NCBI GenBank assembly: GCA_947491945.1
Contig: CANLLN010000009.1
Coordinates: forward strand, 1 to 64,000
DNA from: an uncultured Carboxylicivirga sp.
Lineage (GTDB): Bacteria > Bacteroidota > Bacteroidia > Bacteroidales > Marinilabiliaceae
Length of the DNA: 64,000 nucleotides
Reading direction: 5' to 3'
Part shown: positions 57,091-64,000 of the stretch, piece after piece
Numbering within the stretch: the first letter of the stretch is position 1
Layout: each line of letters starts with the position of its first letter
Program-made: the position numbers and the translations under genes
Notes under the pieces: generated by a model
The model's input: the letters and a program-made list of their open reading frames with translations, nothing else
Told to the model about the DNA's origin: nothing
Database searches by the model: none

Positions 57091-58158
57091 ATGAAAAATT
57101 TTGAAACCTGTTATAACGATAAGTTTCTAAAAGGTCAACCCATCCTGTTTGTGAACTACAAAGCCCGCCTGCTATTTGAAATAATGTTGGGAACGGGTTT
57201 TTATTTTCTCGTCTCTGTTGCCTTATTTAATAATGAACCATTTAGCTGGAAAGGATTTCTCTTTTCCATATGGCTCTTCACTTTTATTAGCGAAGGCATT
57301 TTTGCCTTTAATAAGCTCATCGACCGTTGGCGGCCATGGCACACCCATACGCGTGGTCGTATTATTATGCTTATTTCGTTCTCGGGTGCCTGGTTTGTAA
57401 TAGTAACCACTTTGGCTCAGCTCTTAAAGCCTTGGCTGGAAGGAGATAAGGTGCGCGATGAACTGGTGTATAGTGTTAGTATTGTAATTGCTATATTACT
57501 GGTAATGATATACATTGTATTGCTTTTTGCTTATAATTACCATCATAGCCTAAGTATGGTAATGCTGGAGAATGAAAAGCTTCAAAAAGATAAACTGAAA
57601 CAGGACTATCGTGCCTTACAGGATCAGGTCAATCCACATTTCTTGTTCAATAACTTAAGCACTCTGATTGCCATCATCAGGCATGACCGTGATGCTGCAA
57701 TCCGTTTTGCTATTAATTTCTCAGATGTATATCGTTATGTGTTGCAGAGTAATAAGCATATTTCCATCAAACTGGTAGATGAGTTAAATTTCCTCAAAGC
57801 TTATGGTGCACTGCATCAGGAGCGTTTGAGGGAAGGGCTCGCCGTGGAGCATGACTTTGACGAAAAGTACTATGATTGGCACCTGCCACCTTTAAGCATG
57901 CAGGTCTTACTGGAAAATGCTGTTAAGCATAATGTCGCCACCAAAGCATCGCCTCTCAAAATGAAAATGTACACCGAAAACGATAAGGTGATTGTGACAA
58001 ATAATATCAATCCTAAATCAACAACTTATTCAACAAACACAGGATTGAGTAACTTGCGCGAGCGCTATAAACTTCTAACCGACCGTAAGGTGGTTATTTC
58101 TAAAGATGAATACGAATTTAGGGTGGAATTACCATTGATAAATAAGAAAGTGAAATGA
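57091..58158 (+). CDS. LytS-like sensor histidine kinase
   Basis: This 355-residue inner-membrane kinase has four membrane segments (about 25-150) and a short periplasmic exposure, then a His_kinase domain with the phospho-accepting His183 in 'QVNPHFLFNNLST' and a truncated-type ATPase domain ('LENAVKHN', 'GLSNLRERYKLL'). This is the class paired with LytTR regulators, and its gene overlaps the regulator gene by 4 bp. The ATG at 57070 would add seven residues; 57091 is preferred for its purine-rich GGGG upstream. Its place after an RND operon suggests that it controls efflux or the envelope stress that efflux relieves. Confidence 0.9.
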   Translation: MKNFETCYNDKFLKGQPILFVNYKARLLFEIMLGTGFYFLVSVALFNNEPFSWKGFLFSIWLFTFISEGIFAFNKLIDRWRPWHTHTRGRIIMLISFSGAWFVIVTTLAQLLKPWLEGDKVRDELVYSVSIVIAILLVMIYIVLLFAYNYHHSLSMVMLENEKLQKDKLKQDYRALQDQVNPHFLFNNLSTLIAIIRHDRDAAIRFAINFSDVYRYVLQSNKHISIKLVDELNFLKAYGALHQERLREGLAVEHDFDEKYYDWHLPPLSMQVLLENAVKHNVATKASPLKMKMYTENDKVIVTNNINPKSTTYSTNTGLSNLRERYKLLTDRKVVISKDEYEFRVELPLINKKVK

Positions 58159-58961
58159 TGGATGTGAATATCATAATTGTTGAGGACGAGATTCATAGCG
58201 GTGAGATGCTCCGTGATATGATTGCTGAGTTACGTCCGGCATGGAAGGTGCAGGCAATGTTACAAGGGGTTGACGAAACAGTTGATTACCTGAAAAATAA
58301 TGAACATCCTCAAATTATTTTTCTCGATATTGAACTGGCTGATGGTAATTGCTTTTCCATTTTTGATAGCGTAAAAGTAGAACGTAGCGGTATTATTTTT
58401 ACAACGGCTTATAATGAATTTGCACTCAAGGCTTTTCATCTCAATAGCATTGATTATCTGCTGAAGCCCATTAAAGAAACAGACCTGGAGCGAGCCATTG
58501 CTAAGTATGAAAATACCATTGAGGTTTTGAGTGAGGCACGTGATCAAAAGGAGACAGGAGGTGTCGTTGATAAGATTGATTATCAGGAGTTGGCACGTTC
58601 CATTGCCAGAACGCAAGGGGGGTATCGTAAGCGTTTTCTTATCTCTAAGCGCGAGGCCTTTTTTAAGTTAGGCGTTGATGATATCGCCTATTTCTACTTC
58701 GATGCACGTGTAACTTTTGCCGTTACTTTTCAGGGCCAGCAACATGTACTTAGTCAGTCGCTCGATAAGTTGGAGGAAGAGCTCGATCCGGAAATGTTTT
58801 TCAGAACTAACCGGCAGTCCATTGTTAATGTCGAGGCTGTGGATAAATTTGAAACCTATTTCAGCGGTAAGCTGGTGGTAAAGCTGGTCAATAATCTGAA
58901 TGATAAAATCATGATAAGTCGCGCCAAGGCAGGGGCTTTTAAAGAGTGGATGAACCATTAA
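58155..58961 (+). CDS. LytTR-family response regulator
   Basis: This 268-residue regulator has a receiver domain (about 4-122) with phospho-accepting Asp58 in 'QIIFLDIELADG' and the Lys of 'YLLKPIKE', then a linker and a LytTR DNA-binding domain (about 165-265, 'FFRTNRQSIVNVEAV'). It overlaps the kinase stop codon by ATGA, so the pair is translated together. LytTR proteins bind direct repeats of about 9 bp spaced by one turn. The likely target is the RND operon upstream or the genes beyond. After it lies a 440-bp repeat-rich region. Confidence 0.92.
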   Translation: MMDVNIIIVEDEIHSGEMLRDMIAELRPAWKVQAMLQGVDETVDYLKNNEHPQIIFLDIELADGNCFSIFDSVKVERSGIIFTTAYNEFALKAFHLNSIDYLLKPIKETDLERAIAKYENTIEVLSEARDQKETGGVVDKIDYQELARSIARTQGGYRKRFLISKREAFFKLGVDDIAYFYFDARVTFAVTFQGQQHVLSQSLDKLEEELDPEMFFRTNRQSIVNVEAVDKFETYFSGKLVVKLVNNLNDKIMISRAKAGAFKEWMNH

Positions 58962-59022
58962 TAAGACTAGTAGGAAGTACCTTTTTAATGAAAGTATCAT
59001 TAATAACCGATTAAATATATAT

Positions 59023-59169
59023 TCAACCTCGCTGAGGTTGATTGGTTATTTACATTTCACTTATCTACAAATATTTATCTCCGCTGGAGATAATAAAACA
59101 ACTTCGGAGAAGTTGAATATTTATAGAAATAATAAACCTACCCTATTAATAACAATCCCAGCGGGATTG
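59023..59169. repeat. Cluster of four REP-like hairpins
   Basis: Perfect short palindromes with 3-nt loops: CAACCTC-GCT-GAGGTTG (59024-59040), TTATCTCC-GCT-GGAGATAA (59075-59093), CAACTTC-GGA-GAAGTTG (59099-59115) and CAATCCC-AGC-GGGATTG (59153-59169). Spacing between centres is 52, 23 and 54 bp, so the first and third begin alike and the set reads as two tandem two-hairpin units with a period of about 75 bp. Confidence 0.8.
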
Positions 59170-59234
59170 CATATTATATAGACGCTTCATTGTTTTTTAC
59201 ATTTTTAATCGGCCTGTAATGTAAAAGTATATAC

Positions 59235-59276
59235 GGAACGGTTCTATATAAGCACCTTACGATAGAGAACCGTTCC
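59235..59276 (+). repeat. Dispersed palindromic repeat, copy B (palindrome only)
   Basis: Perfect 11-bp arms GGAACGGTTCT (59235-59245) and AGAACCGTTCC (59266-59276) with a 20-nt centre. It matches copy A at 37 of 42 positions, with most changes outside the arms. The tail is not clearly preserved. Confidence 0.75.
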
Positions 59277-59401
59277 AATCAATAATTGCGATGTCTACTG
59301 TATAGCAATTGAAATTCGTCGCTTTATGGTAGAATCTGTTGGTAAGTCATTAACAGGCTGGATACGTTGTACGCTTGGGCCTTGTTCAGATTAGGGTTCA
59401 A

Positions 59402-59854
59402 TCACTCACGATCATCCTTTGCTTTTGATTTTCCTCTGCTGGGAAGGTGTATTTTTACATCGGCTTTTTTTATTAGAAAATAGGTGATACCCAGGCCAAC
59501 AATCATGGCGGCAAGACTTAATAGCTCCTCATAGCGATACTTGGCAAAATCCCATACGATTACTTTACGGGCAATGGCAATAATGGCCACAAGAATGATG
59601 AACTCAACGTGTACAATATCTTCTTTGAGGTAGGCTTTGATGGTTTCCAGCAGCTCAAGGCCAATTAACAGCACCAGCAGCAAGCTAAAGAGATCCATGA
59701 GTCCGCCGGCATCAATTATGAACATGGGCGGGGTCAATATCTTCTGTTTGATCTGGTATACAATGTCGATAAAGGCCAGAATTAGTGTAGCTGATACAAC
59801 AATCAGAATACCATAAATAAGTGAAGTCTCAATAAGTTTAATGGTTTTTCTCAT
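59402..59854 (-). CDS. PsiE-family membrane protein
   Basis: This 150-residue inner-membrane protein has four membrane segments (about 12-34, 50-72, 82-98, 112-130) and a basic C-terminal tail ('RGKSKAKDDRE'). The 'ETIKAYLKEDIVHVEFIILVAIIAIARKVI' region is the core signature of the phosphate-starvation-inducible PsiE family, whose molecular role is unknown. It is transcribed after the sulfatase gene, with 66 bp between them. Confidence 0.83.
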   Translation of the reverse strand: MRKTIKLIETSLIYGILIVVSATLILAFIDIVYQIKQKILTPPMFIIDAGGLMDLFSLLLVLLIGLELLETIKAYLKEDIVHVEFIILVAIIAIARKVIVWDFAKYRYEELLSLAAMIVGLGITYFLIKKADVKIHLPSRGKSKAKDDRE

Positions 59855-59920
59855 AGGGTTTGTGTTTAGAGTCAGGAGTGGCGCGACATCATTTATAATA
59901 ATGGGGCCGCGCCTGTGATG

Positions 59921-61516
59921 TTAATCAATACCGTCCTGATCGGGGTTTAAGTTTTTATAATAATTGATGCGGGGGGTCCAGGGTTTACTCTCAAGGGGTA
60001 ATACCTTGTTATTTTGTGCCCAGGTCATCCATTTTACTTGTAATTCTTGTACTTTCTCCGGATAGTCAGCGGCCACATCGTGCTGCTCAAACGGGTCGTG
60101 CTCCAGCTGATAGAGCTGCCATTGTTCCTCACGGGCAAGCTTAACCATACGCCATTTACCCGAAAGAATAGCGCAGTTACCACGATGCTCAAAGAACTGA
60201 TCCTGCGCTTTCCGTTGGCCACCTTCCAGCAGGCCGGCCAGTGAGCGTCCATGAGGGGGTGATAGGGGCTGACCATTGAACGTATTAGGGTAGGAAATAT
60301 TGGCCATGTCGATGCAGGTAGGGAGCAGATCGGTAATATGCGCCACATCGTTGAGTATGCTGCCGTTTAAGGCCTTGTACTTTTTAGGGTAGTGTATTAT
60401 TAAGGGAGAGCTAACACCCCCCAGGTGGGTAAAGCCTTTGTAGCTGCGGTAGGGTGTGTTACTGAGATCAGCAGCCAGCTGCGAAACAAAACCGCCTTCG
60501 TTAGTAGCACCGTTATCACTCAAGAACAGGATAATAGTATTGTCATACATTCCTTTTTCTTTCAGTGTATTTATCACCTGGCCAATGCCCTCATCCATTA
60601 TTTCAATCATGGCTGAGAAAGTGGCCATTTCAGTCACCCATCTTTCCTTTGTAGCGTCATCCAACTCATCCCATGCCGGTCTTTTACCCCCGTATTCAGT
60701 GTGGTGCAGGGGTAGGTCATAGCCCTCAGGTACCAAGCCTTCGCGTATCAGTCCAATGTAGCGTGCTTCTTTAAGCTTATCGTAGCCTACACGGTATTTC
60801 TCGCGGTGTGCCTCCACCATGGCAGCGGGTGCCTGCAATGGGCGGTGTGGGGCATAGTGCGCTAGGTACATAAACATGGACTTATCGCTTGGATGCTCCT
60901 CAATAAATTGAACGGCATTCTTAGTGATGGCCGTTGTGTAATAATAATCTTCGGGTACTGTTGTGATGCGCTTATCCTGCAGCATTAGTCCTTTGGGTGT
61001 GTAGTAGCTACCACCTCCGGCCAGGCTGCCGTAATAACGCTCAAAACCACGTTCTGTTGGCCACGATCCATTGGGCTCGGATTCAGGATCTTCCCAGCTG
61101 CCATCGAGGCTCACATGCCATTTACCCGACATATAGGTGTGGTAGTCATTTTCCCTGAATAGCTCAGCAATGGTGGGTACTGTGCTGCTTAGCTGTCCGC
61201 GGTATCCCGGGCGATGCTCGTCCACAGCCGTCATCCATCCCATCTCAACGCTGTGCTGATGTCTTCCGGTAAGCAGGGCAGCACGGCTGGGACAACAGCG
61301 CGAGGTATTCTTAAACTGGCTGAAGCGAACCCCCTGGTCAGCCAAAGCATCCAGGTTGGGCGTGGGTATTTCACTACCGTAGCAACCTAAGTCAGAGAAA
61401 CCCATATCATCGGCCATAATCAGCAGAATGTGGGGTGATTGATCCTTAGGAGTTTCTGTGCACGCCATCATTGATAAGGCAGCAACTCCCAGAATAACAA
61501 AACGTTTTAATAACAT
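59921..61516 (-). CDS. S1-family arylsulfatase, S1_4-like (lipoprotein)
   Basis: This 531-residue lipoprotein (lipobox Cys19, 'SMMAC') is a formylglycine sulfatase with motif C-C-P-S-R starting at Cys74. 'ILLIMADDMGFSD', 'MSGKWHVSLDG' and 'LFLSDNGATNEGGF' complete the metal and substrate side. The double Cys at the motif, the internal 'YAPHRPLQAPA' and the overall length resemble subfamily S1_4, a broad arylsulfatase group. It lies 36 kb from the polysaccharide locus and is not linked to a SusCD pair, so it may act on another sulfated substrate or assist several pathways. It precedes psiE on the minus strand and is divergent from a SulP transporter 330 bp away. Confidence 0.9.
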   Translation of the reverse strand: MLLKRFVILGVAALSMMACTETPKDQSPHILLIMADDMGFSDLGCYGSEIPTPNLDALADQGVRFSQFKNTSRCCPSRAALLTGRHQHSVEMGWMTAVDEHRPGYRGQLSSTVPTIAELFRENDYHTYMSGKWHVSLDGSWEDPESEPNGSWPTERGFERYYGSLAGGGSYYTPKGLMLQDKRITTVPEDYYYTTAITKNAVQFIEEHPSDKSMFMYLAHYAPHRPLQAPAAMVEAHREKYRVGYDKLKEARYIGLIREGLVPEGYDLPLHHTEYGGKRPAWDELDDATKERWVTEMATFSAMIEIMDEGIGQVINTLKEKGMYDNTIILFLSDNGATNEGGFVSQLAADLSNTPYRSYKGFTHLGGVSSPLIIHYPKKYKALNGSILNDVAHITDLLPTCIDMANISYPNTFNGQPLSPPHGRSLAGLLEGGQRKAQDQFFEHRGNCAILSGKWRMVKLAREEQWQLYQLEHDPFEQHDVAADYPEKVQELQVKWMTWAQNNKVLPLESKPWTPRINYYKNLNPDQDGID

Positions 61517-61846
61517 GTTTGTGTGTTTAATTATGTTGATATTATAGCTGTAAAATTAGTCAATTTTTATCGACAATGTGCCGATCTTCAGTATCCGATC
61601 TCCCACATGAGTTTTCGCAATACGGGTCTGGGGAGGATAAGATGACAATATAATGCTTACCTTTGTGGTATTTAAATTACCATATTCCTTATGAGACCTG
61701 CCATCTGATGCGGCTTCGCAGAAGAGAAGATGATTGTGTGCTCTGCACTGCCTGCTGCCTAGCAGCATCTACTTTGTGCTCATCACTTCTCAGTGTGGGG
61801 TGTACCCATGGTTTGTGTCATATGTTATAAAATTAATCATATAGAA
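61517..61846. other. Divergent intergenic region between sulfatase and SulP genes
   Basis: 330 bp with no credible gene. TACCTTTG (61658-61665) matches the -7 consensus on the plus strand but lies 180 bp before the SulP start and lacks a -33 box at standard spacing. Otherwise I see only minor dyads. Confidence 0.5.
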
Positions 61847-63493
61847 ATGAAAAGTATTTTTAAACCAAAGTTTTTTAGTATTCTCAAAAGTGGAATCACC
61901 AAAAAACAAGTAAGTAGTGATGTGTTATCGGGTATTGTAGTGGGCATTGTTGCTTTGCCTTTGGCCATAGCCTTCGCGGTTGCTTCGGGTGTGTCGCCCG
62001 AAAAGGGACTGATAACGGCCATTGTTGCCGGTTTTATCATTTCCCTGTTGGGCGGAAGTAGGGTTCAGATTGGAGGGCCCACTGGCGCCTTCATCGTCAT
62101 TGTTTATGGCATTGTGGCTGAGTATGGCATCGACGGACTGATTATCTCCACCATGCTGGCCGGTGTATTTCTAATTATTTTTGGTTTGTTAAAACTGGGT
62201 AGCCTGCTTAAATATTTTCCGCACTCATTAATTGTGGGTTTTACAAGTGGTATTGCCCTTGTGATTTTTTCAACGCAGATAAAGGATGCGTTGGGACTGT
62301 CCATCGAAAGCGTGCCCTCGGAGTTTCATGCCAAATGGATGATGTATTTTACCTCACTGCACACAACTAATCTAACGGCTCTTGCCATTACAGTGGTGAC
62401 CATCCTCATCACCGTGTTTTCAAAACACCTGACCTCCAAAATACCGGGCTCCTTCCTGTCCATCATCATTATTACTCCTTTGGTGTATTTCCTAAAGCTT
62501 GATGTACCCACCATCGAAACTTTCTTTGGAGCCATTCCCAATAGTTTTAGCATCACCATCCCTTCCTTCGAGTTGGGTGATTTGCAGAATTATATTGCGC
62601 CCGCCATCACCATCGCCCTGTTAGGGGGTATCGAGTCTTTGCTGTCGGCTGTAGTATCGGATGGTATGATCAGTGGCAAGCATCGTTCCAACACCGAACT
62701 GATTGCCCAGGGAGTAGCCAATATTGTAACACCATTCTTTGGTGGCATACCGGCAACAGGTGCCATTGCCCGTACGGCTACCAATGTTAAAAATGGGGGT
62801 CGCACACCTATTGCGGGCTTGGTACATGCCATCACCCTTCTCCTGATTATGCTGTTTCTGGGTAACTGGGCCAAGCTGATCCCCATGTCGTGCCTGGCAG
62901 GTATTTTAATTGTGGTGGCCTATAACATGAGTGAGTGGCGTTCTTTTGTTTCCATACTGAAGGGCTCTTACTTCGATATTCTTATTCTGCTCACCACATT
63001 TTTTATCACTGTGTTTTTCGATCTTACCCTCGCCATCCAAATCGGTGTGCTGTTATCGGCTGTATTGTTTATGAAACGCATGGCAGATATCAGCGATAAA
63101 CGCATTGAAAATGTGGTGGATAATGATCTGCTGGAAAACTATGGTGATCTGCCTGACAGTGTCAAAATCTACGAGATCAGTGGACCCTTGTTTTTCGCCT
63201 CGGCAAGGCGCTATTCCGAAGCTATTGAAGAGATAGGATTAAAGTGTAGTGTGTTAATTATTCGCATGCGTCATGTAGCTTTTATCGATCAAACGGGCGT
63301 GCACAACCTGAAGGATACCTTGAGGATATTAAATGATAAACACATCCACGTGATCTTATCGGGCGTAAATGAAGAAGTTAAAGAGAAGATAAAAAAGTAT
63401 GCACTGACTGATTATATCGGAGAGGAATGTATCTTTGACAATTTCAGGGATGCAAGCCAGAAAGCCTTGGACACTGTGGCGGCTAAGGCATAA
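61847..63493 (+). CDS. SulP-family anion transporter with STAS domain (probable bicarbonate transporter)
   Basis: This 548-residue inner-membrane protein has about 12-14 membrane segments in the SulP fold ('VGIVALPLAIAFAVASGVSPEKGL', 'GPTGAFIVIVYGIV', 'GGIPATGAIARTATNVKNGGRTPIAG') and a cytoplasmic STAS domain (about 445-548, 'LIIRMRHVAFIDQTGVHNL'). SulP proteins carry sulfate, bicarbonate or other anions. The next gene, 47 bp downstream, is a beta-carbonic anhydrase, which favours bicarbonate uptake. The divergent sulfatase gene leaves sulfate as an alternative. I chose the ATG at 61847, since the frame upstream to 61793 is not signal-like and homologues start here. Confidence 0.88.
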   Translation: MKSIFKPKFFSILKSGITKKQVSSDVLSGIVVGIVALPLAIAFAVASGVSPEKGLITAIVAGFIISLLGGSRVQIGGPTGAFIVIVYGIVAEYGIDGLIISTMLAGVFLIIFGLLKLGSLLKYFPHSLIVGFTSGIALVIFSTQIKDALGLSIESVPSEFHAKWMMYFTSLHTTNLTALAITVVTILITVFSKHLTSKIPGSFLSIIIITPLVYFLKLDVPTIETFFGAIPNSFSITIPSFELGDLQNYIAPAITIALLGGIESLLSAVVSDGMISGKHRSNTELIAQGVANIVTPFFGGIPATGAIARTATNVKNGGRTPIAGLVHAITLLLIMLFLGNWAKLIPMSCLAGILIVVAYNMSEWRSFVSILKGSYFDILILLTTFFITVFFDLTLAIQIGVLLSAVLFMKRMADISDKRIENVVDNDLLENYGDLPDSVKIYEISGPLFFASARRYSEAIEEIGLKCSVLIIRMRHVAFIDQTGVHNLKDTLRILNDKHIHVILSGVNEEVKEKIKKYALTDYIGEECIFDNFRDASQKALDTVAAKA

Positions 63494-63540
63494 ACAATGC
63501 GTCCCGAAAATGGTTTTAATGGGTAGTTAATCAATACTAT

Positions 63541-64000
63541 ATGAAGATAAAACAAGTATTTGAAAACAATAAAGCATGGGTTAAGAATAAGTTGCGGCAC
63601 GATGCCAACTACTTTAAAAACCTTTCTTTGGGGCAAAATCCGGATGTGCTGTATATTGGCTGTTCGGACAGTCGTGTAACTGCCGAGGAGCTGATGGGCT
63701 TTTCTCCGGGTGAGGTTTTTGTACACCGCAATATTGCCAATATGGTGCCCAATACCGATTTAAGTATTATGTCCATTATCGATTATGCGGTGCTGCACCT
63801 CAAGGTTAATTACATAGTAGTGTGTGGTCATTACTACTGTGGTGGTGTAAAAGCGGCCATGCAATCCGAGGATTTGGGCATACTGAATCCCTGGCTTCGT
63901 AATATTCGCGATGTGTATCGTATGCACAAAGATGAACTTAATGCCATCGACGATGAAGATAAGCGTTATAAGCGACTGGTGGAGCTGAATGTGCAGGAGC
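63541..64000 (+). CDS. can: Beta-carbonic anhydrase, cut by the right edge
   Basis: The first 153 residues are present; the gene runs past position 64000. The zinc ligands Cys41 (in 'GCSDSRV'), His97 and Cys100 ('CGHYYCGG') and the Asp43-Arg45 dyad are intact, so this is a class of beta-carbonic anhydrase that interconverts CO2 and bicarbonate. It lies 47 bp after the SulP gene and probably shares its transcript. The usual length is about 200-220 residues, so roughly a quarter to a third is missing from the window. Confidence 0.93.
   Translation, partial: MKIKQVFENNKAWVKNKLRHDANYFKNLSLGQNPDVLYIGCSDSRVTAEELMGFSPGEVFVHRNIANMVPNTDLSIMSIIDYAVLHLKVNYIVVCGHYYCGGVKAAMQSEDLGILNPWLRNIRDVYRMHKDELNAIDDEDKRYKRLVELNVQE

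Larger units (their letters stand above)
58962..59401. other. 440-bp convergent intergenic region rich in repeats
   Basis: No credible gene. It contains four short perfect hairpins (59023-59169) and copy B of the dispersed palindromic repeat (59235-59276). No T run suited to a terminator is evident, so the repeats may be the only signals ending the two convergent transcripts. Confidence 0.65.

Noticed and set aside
59023-59169. CRISPR array
   Set aside because: The four hairpins differ in sequence, spacing is irregular (52, 23, 54 bp between centres), and no cas genes are present.
61556-61768. A 70-codon frame on the minus strand before the SulP gene
   Set aside because: No signal, domain or start context; it lies in a divergent promoter region.

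Overview
The window is from a Bacteroidota chromosome, most likely a marine or sediment polysaccharide degrader close to Marinilabiliales/Bacteroidales (lineage inferred; there is no rRNA to confirm it). The support is a SusC/SusD pair under FecR control, a T9SS C-terminal sorting domain, many lipoprotein glycosidases and sulfatases, and promoters of the Bacteroidota type (TTTG-N19-TAnnTTTG, complete at 45267-45297). No tRNA, rRNA, CRISPR array, insertion sequence or prophage was recognised.

Positions 192-23742 form a polysaccharide utilisation locus: a FecR anti-sigma factor, a SusC with an N-terminal STN signalling domain, SusD, a clan GH-A hydrolase, GH27 alpha-galactosidase, GH2, GH20, GH16, two formylglycine sulfatases, a GH109-type Tat-exported NAD-dependent glycosidase and a second, LacZ-like GH2. 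Alpha-Gal, beta-Gal, beta-HexNAc and alpha-GalNAc activities plus two sulfatases point to a sulfated, HexNAc-containing galactan such as a mucin O-glycan, keratan sulfate or similar marine glycan. The ECF sigma partner must lie left of the window. An inverted repeat, AAAAGTA-N5-TACTTTT, occurs upstream of both the GH27 and the second sulfatase and may be a shared operator.

Positions 23817-32079 hold an LplT/Aas-like lysophospholipid uptake and re-acylation pair on the minus strand. Its acyltransferase/acyl-ACP synthetase carries its own internal ACP domain. Next come a YiiX-like lipoprotein peptidase, a small hypothetical protein, a two-module T9SS-secreted protein and, divergent from it, a membrane-anchored LuxR-type regulator cut by an in-frame TGA where the family has Trp.

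Positions 32639-36385 encode a carboxyltransferase operon (12S-like subunit, a very small subunit, and a 5S subunit fused to a biotin carrier) resembling the propionate-forming transcarboxylase. Positions 36526-39439 encode metal efflux: a CDF exporter without its C-terminal domain, an HMA-AraC regulator, an SO_0444-type permease with an HMA tail, and a small Cys-ended membrane protein. After these come a KamA-like radical SAM enzyme with an altered PLP motif, a diflavin reductase, an MscS channel, a small outer-membrane barrel protein flanked by copies of a dispersed repeat, a PhzF protein, a periplasmic propeller histidine kinase and peptide deformylase.

Positions 51384-58961 hold an RND efflux operon (adaptor, pump, TolC) followed by a LytS/LytTR two-component pair. 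The right end has PsiE, an S1_4-like sulfatase, a SulP transporter and a beta-carbonic anhydrase cut by the window edge; the last two probably form a bicarbonate supply pair.

Two repeat systems stand out in the intergenic DNA. One is a dispersed element, a GGAACGG/CCGTTCC palindrome with a conserved tail, found at four places. The other is a cluster of four short perfect REP-like hairpins at 59023-59169.
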